This document shows positions 23,684 through 26,146 of a DNA stretch of 26,146 nucleotides, in pieces. The translations under genes were made by a program, and so were the position numbers. Under the pieces are notes generated by a model, which saw only the letters and a program-made list of their open reading frames with translations, was not told the DNA's origin and made no database searches. Source of the DNA: an uncultured Collinsella sp. (lineage in GTDB: Bacteria; Actinomycetota; Coriobacteriia; Coriobacteriales; Coriobacteriaceae); assembly GCA_902464035.1 (NCBI GenBank), contig CABQHT010000026.1, positions 1 through 26,146 on the forward strand, written 5' to 3'. Numbering within the stretch: the stretch's first letter is position 1; each line of letters opens with the position of its first letter.

Positions 23684-23908
23684 ACGAAATGCCGACCGAA
23701 TACCCCAAAAAATCGACCGTATGCCGAAATGGAAGTTCATTTTTTGCGAGAAAAACGGTATATGAAAAATCTTTACCAACCGCTCTAACCGCTGCTATCT
23801 GGGCGATATTTCAGTTTGACGATGTGCCGAAGAAAAAACGTTTTACCAATGTTGAGCATCACACGGTCTGCACCGTTGCGTGCGGACCATATTTCCAAAC
23901 CGATTGTT
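23684..23908. other. A+T-rich gene-free stretch
   Basis: No convincing gene or RNA is visible. It is one of the most A+T-rich parts of the window, with many short A and T runs. The only open frame (23689-23916, plus) has no ribosome-binding site and unbiased codons. It separates the divergent promoters of pyk and the cation ATPase. Confidence 0.5.
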
Positions 23909-23938
23909 TTGGCTAGACGCGTCGCTTTGGGGTACCAT
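23909..23938 (+). promoter_or_regulatory. Candidate promoter of the cation ATPase
   Basis: TTGGCT (23909-23914) and TACCAT (23933-23938) are 18 bases apart. Transcription would begin near 23945, exactly where the first hairpin of the leader starts. The -10 resembles the GTACCAT seen before glmM. Confidence 0.4.
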
Positions 23939-23947
23939 AGCTCCACT

Positions 23948-24049
23948 ATCAACTGCCGCTCAGCACGGCAGCCTTGATGAGCCCTTGCCCTTCTCCTGGG
24001 AATTATGATCGGGCATCAATCTGCTGAGTGGCCCGAATCCCAGGAGGGG
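23948..24049 (+). promoter_or_regulatory. Leader with sequestered ribosome-binding site and competing folds
   Basis: A first hairpin pairs ATCAACTGCCG (23948-23958) with CGGCAG-cc-TTGAT (23966-23978). A second pairs CTCCTGGGA (23993-24001) with TCCCAGGAG (24038-24046), plus an inner CGGGC/GCCCG, and so buries the first half of the ribosome-binding site AGGAGGGG (24042-24049). A third possible pairing joins TTGATgaGCCC (23974-23984) to GGGCATCAA (24011-24019) and is incompatible with both others. Three-way competition of this kind is typical of translational switches. I cannot match it to a known class; the ATPase function makes a metal ion a natural guess. Confidence 0.5.
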
Positions 24050-24056
24050 ACTCTAT

Positions 24057-26146
24057 ATGCAAAAGGAATACCTGTCCGCCGCGGCGGAGGTGCTCAGCGA
24101 CCAAGGTGTCGATGAGAACCTCGGCCTGAGCAACGGCGAGGCGTCTTCGCGCCTCGCCAAGACAGGCCCTAACAAGCTCGAGGAAGCCGAGAAGACGCCG
24201 CTGTGGAAGCGTTTCTTTGAGCAGATGGCCGACCCCATGGTCATCATGCTGATCGTTGCCGCCGTTATCAGCGCGCTCACGGGCATGGTCAAGGGCGAGG
24301 CGGACTTTGCCGATGTCGCCATCATCATGTTCGTCGTTATCGTCAACTCGGTGCTGGGCGTGGTCCAGGAGGCTAAAAGCGAGGAGGCTCTCGAGGCCCT
24401 CCAGGAGATGAGCGCGGCGCAGTCCAAGGTGCTGCGCGACGGCAAGCTCGTGCACCTGCCGAGCGCCGAGCTCGTGCCCGGCGACGTGATCATGCTCGAG
24501 GCGGGCGACTCCGTCCCGGCCGACTGCCGCGTGCTCGAGAGCGCCACGATGAAGATCGAAGAGGCTGCGCTGACCGGCGAGTCCGTGCCCGTAGAGAAGC
24601 ACACCAACGTGATCGAGCTCGCTGCGGGCACCGACGACGTGCCACTCGGCGACCGTAAGAACATGTGCTACATGGGCTCCACCGTAGTGTACGGTCGCGG
24701 TCGCGCCGTCGTGGTCGGCACCGGCATGAACACCGAGATGGGCAAGATTGCCGGCGCTCTTGCCGAGGCCAAGGAAGAGCTCACACCGTTGCAGGTGAAG
24801 CTCGCCGAGCTCAGCCGCATCCTTACCATTATGGTTATCGTCATCTGCGTCGTGATCTTTGGCGTCGACATCCTGCGCCACGGCGTGGGTAACGTTCTCA
24901 CCGACCCGACTGCCCTGCTCGACACCTTTATGGTTGCCGTCTCGCTCGCCGTCGCCGCCATCCCCGAGGGCCTGGTCGCCGTCGTGACCATCGTCCTTTC
25001 GCTCGGCGTGACCAAGATGGCCAAGCGCCAGGCGATCATCCGCAAGCTCTCTGCTGTCGAGACCCTTGGCTGCACGCAGACCATCTGCTCCGACAAGACC
25101 GGTACCCTTACTCAAAACAAGATGACCGTCGTCAAGCACGAGCTCGCTGCGCCCAAGGAGAAGTTCCTGGCCGGCATGGCGCTGTGCTCCGATGCTCAGT
25201 GGGACGAGGAACTGGGCGAGGCAGTGGGCGAGCCGACCGAGTGTGCGCTCGTCAATGATGCCGGCAAAGCTGGTCTTACCGGCCTGACTGCCGAGCACCC
25301 GCGCGTGGGCGAGGCCCCGTTCGACTCGGGCCGCAAGATGATGTCCGTGATCGTCGAGACCCTGGACGGCGAGTACGAGCAGTACACCAAGGGCGCGCCC
25401 GACGTGGTGATCGGCCTGTGCACCCATATCTACGAGGGCGATAAGGTCGTCCCCCTGACCGAGGAGCGCCGTGCCGAGCTCGTGGCAGCCAACAAGGCCA
25501 TGGCCGACGAGGCCCTGCGCGTGCTGGCGCTGGCAAGCCGCACCTACACCGAGGTTCCCGCCGACTGCAGTCCCGCTGCGCTCGAGCATGACCTGGTCTT
25601 CTGCGGCCTGTCCGGCATGATTGACCCTGTCCGCCCCGAGGTCGCCGACGCCATCCGCGAGGCGCACGACGCCGGTATCCGCACCGTCATGATCACGGGC
25701 GACCATATCGACACCGCCGTGGCCATCGCCAAACAGCTGGGAATCGTTACCGATCGCAGCCAGGCTATCACCGGCGCCGACCTCGATCGCGTGAGCGACG
25801 AGGAGCTCGACGCGCACATCGAAGACTACGGCGTGTACGCCCGTGTCCAGCCCGATCACAAGACCCGCATCGTCGAGGCTTGGAAGTCGCGCGACCAGAT
25901 CGTGGCCATGACGGGCGACGGCGTCAACGACGCCCCGTCCATCAAGCGCGCCGACATCGGCGTGGGCATGGGCATCACGGGCACCGACGTCACCAAGAAC
26001 GTGGCCGACATGGTGCTTGCCGACGATAACTTCGCGACGATCATCAACGCCTGCGAGGAGGGTCGCCGCATCTACGACAACATCCGCAAGGTGATCCAGT
26101 TCCTTCTCTCCGCCAACCTTGCCGAGGTGTTCTCCGTCTTCATTGC
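24057..26146 (+). CDS. Calcium-type P2 cation-transporting ATPase (cut by window edge)
   Basis: The first 696 residues are present; the frame is open to the right edge, so the last helices are missing. This is a P-type pump that exports a cation at the expense of ATP, most like bacterial SERCA-type (P2A) calcium pumps. Visible features: an N-terminal cation ATPase domain (LSNGEASSRLAKTGPNKL), actuator motif TGES (residues 173-176), M4 motif PEGL (303-306), phosphorylation site DKTGTLTQ (Asp346), nucleotide-binding YTKGAPD, TGDH and hinge GDGVND (about 620-625). M5 reads LLSANLAEVFSVF, where the Asn and Glu correspond to calcium ligands of SERCA. PEGL is followed by V where SERCA-type pumps usually have P. 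The ATG at 24057 follows AGGAGGGG. Manganese transport is an alternative. Confidence 0.93.
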   Translation, partial: MQKEYLSAAAEVLSDQGVDENLGLSNGEASSRLAKTGPNKLEEAEKTPLWKRFFEQMADPMVIMLIVAAVISALTGMVKGEADFADVAIIMFVVIVNSVLGVVQEAKSEEALEALQEMSAAQSKVLRDGKLVHLPSAELVPGDVIMLEAGDSVPADCRVLESATMKIEEAALTGESVPVEKHTNVIELAAGTDDVPLGDRKNMCYMGSTVVYGRGRAVVVGTGMNTEMGKIAGALAEAKEELTPLQVKLAELSRILTIMVIVICVVIFGVDILRHGVGNVLTDPTALLDTFMVAVSLAVAAIPEGLVAVVTIVLSLGVTKMAKRQAIIRKLSAVETLGCTQTICSDKTGTLTQNKMTVVKHELAAPKEKFLAGMALCSDAQWDEELGEAVGEPTECALVNDAGKAGLTGLTAEHPRVGEAPFDSGRKMMSVIVETLDGEYEQYTKGAPDVVIGLCTHIYEGDKVVPLTEERRAELVAANKAMADEALRVLALASRTYTEVPADCSPAALEHDLVFCGLSGMIDPVRPEVADAIREAHDAGIRTVMITGDHIDTAVAIAKQLGIVTDRSQAITGADLDRVSDEELDAHIEDYGVYARVQPDHKTRIVEAWKSRDQIVAMTGDGVNDAPSIKRADIGVGMGITGTDVTKNVADMVLADDNFATIINACEEGRRIYDNIRKVIQFLLSANLAEVFSVFI

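Noticed and set aside
23920..24049. yybP-ykoY manganese riboswitch before the ATPase
   Set aside because: CTTTGGGG near 23925 is suggestive, but the following GAGTAGC and the paired second loop motif are absent and the position would overlap the predicted promoter.
24003..25859. 618-codon open frame on the minus strand
   Set aside because: Antisense shadow of the P-type ATPase, with His- and Asp-rich low-complexity composition.

Overview
The window is GC-rich, densely coded bacterial DNA with strong G/C-ending codon bias. Its gene content and long GC-rich intergenic palindromes fit a Gram-positive gut actinobacterium of the class Coriobacteriia, most like Collinsella. That placement is inference from general character; no marker gene was compared. 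Nearly every gene is chromosomal housekeeping. I see no phage module, integrase, CRISPR array, rRNA or intact insertion sequence.

Layout: 1-195 holds palindromes. 196-3960 carries 5-formyltetrahydrofolate cyclo-ligase and a large M16C zinc protease on the minus strand, separated by a REP-like hairpin. 3961-4353 is an unusual non-coding block with an ordered 51-bp two-part repeat that folds back on itself. 4354-6405 holds four small, poorly characterised genes, the most accessory-looking part of the window. 6741-6815 is tRNA-Val(GAC) on the minus strand with its own promoter and terminator. 7105-12004 carries an EamA/DMT permease, a large membrane-anchored DUF4012 protein and glmM on the plus strand. 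12210-13784 is a convergent M32 carboxypeptidase. 13920-17982 is a phenylalanine T-box leader followed by pheS-pheT. 17997-18283 is a regulatory stretch: a 91-nt hairpin, an unclassified structured-RNA candidate, a promoter and a NikR-type operator. It leads into a three-gene ECF metal importer (18308-21021). Then come a zinc-dependent phospholipase C-like gene, pyruvate kinase (minus strand), and a calcium-type P2 ATPase that runs off the right edge.

How the genes work together: the T-box adjusts phenylalanyl-tRNA synthetase output to uncharged tRNA-Phe. The M/Q/O genes form one metal importer, and the operator GTGTTAC-N14-GTAACAC just downstream of its promoter argues that the metal is nickel rather than cobalt. 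glmM supplies glucosamine-1-phosphate for the cell wall. The cation ATPase has a leader whose ribosome-binding site lies inside a strong hairpin, with a competing alternative pairing upstream.

The observations most worth following are the ordered repeat at 4097-4295, the ATPase leader at 23948-24049, the nickel operator at 18256-18283 and the structured segment at 18094-18188.
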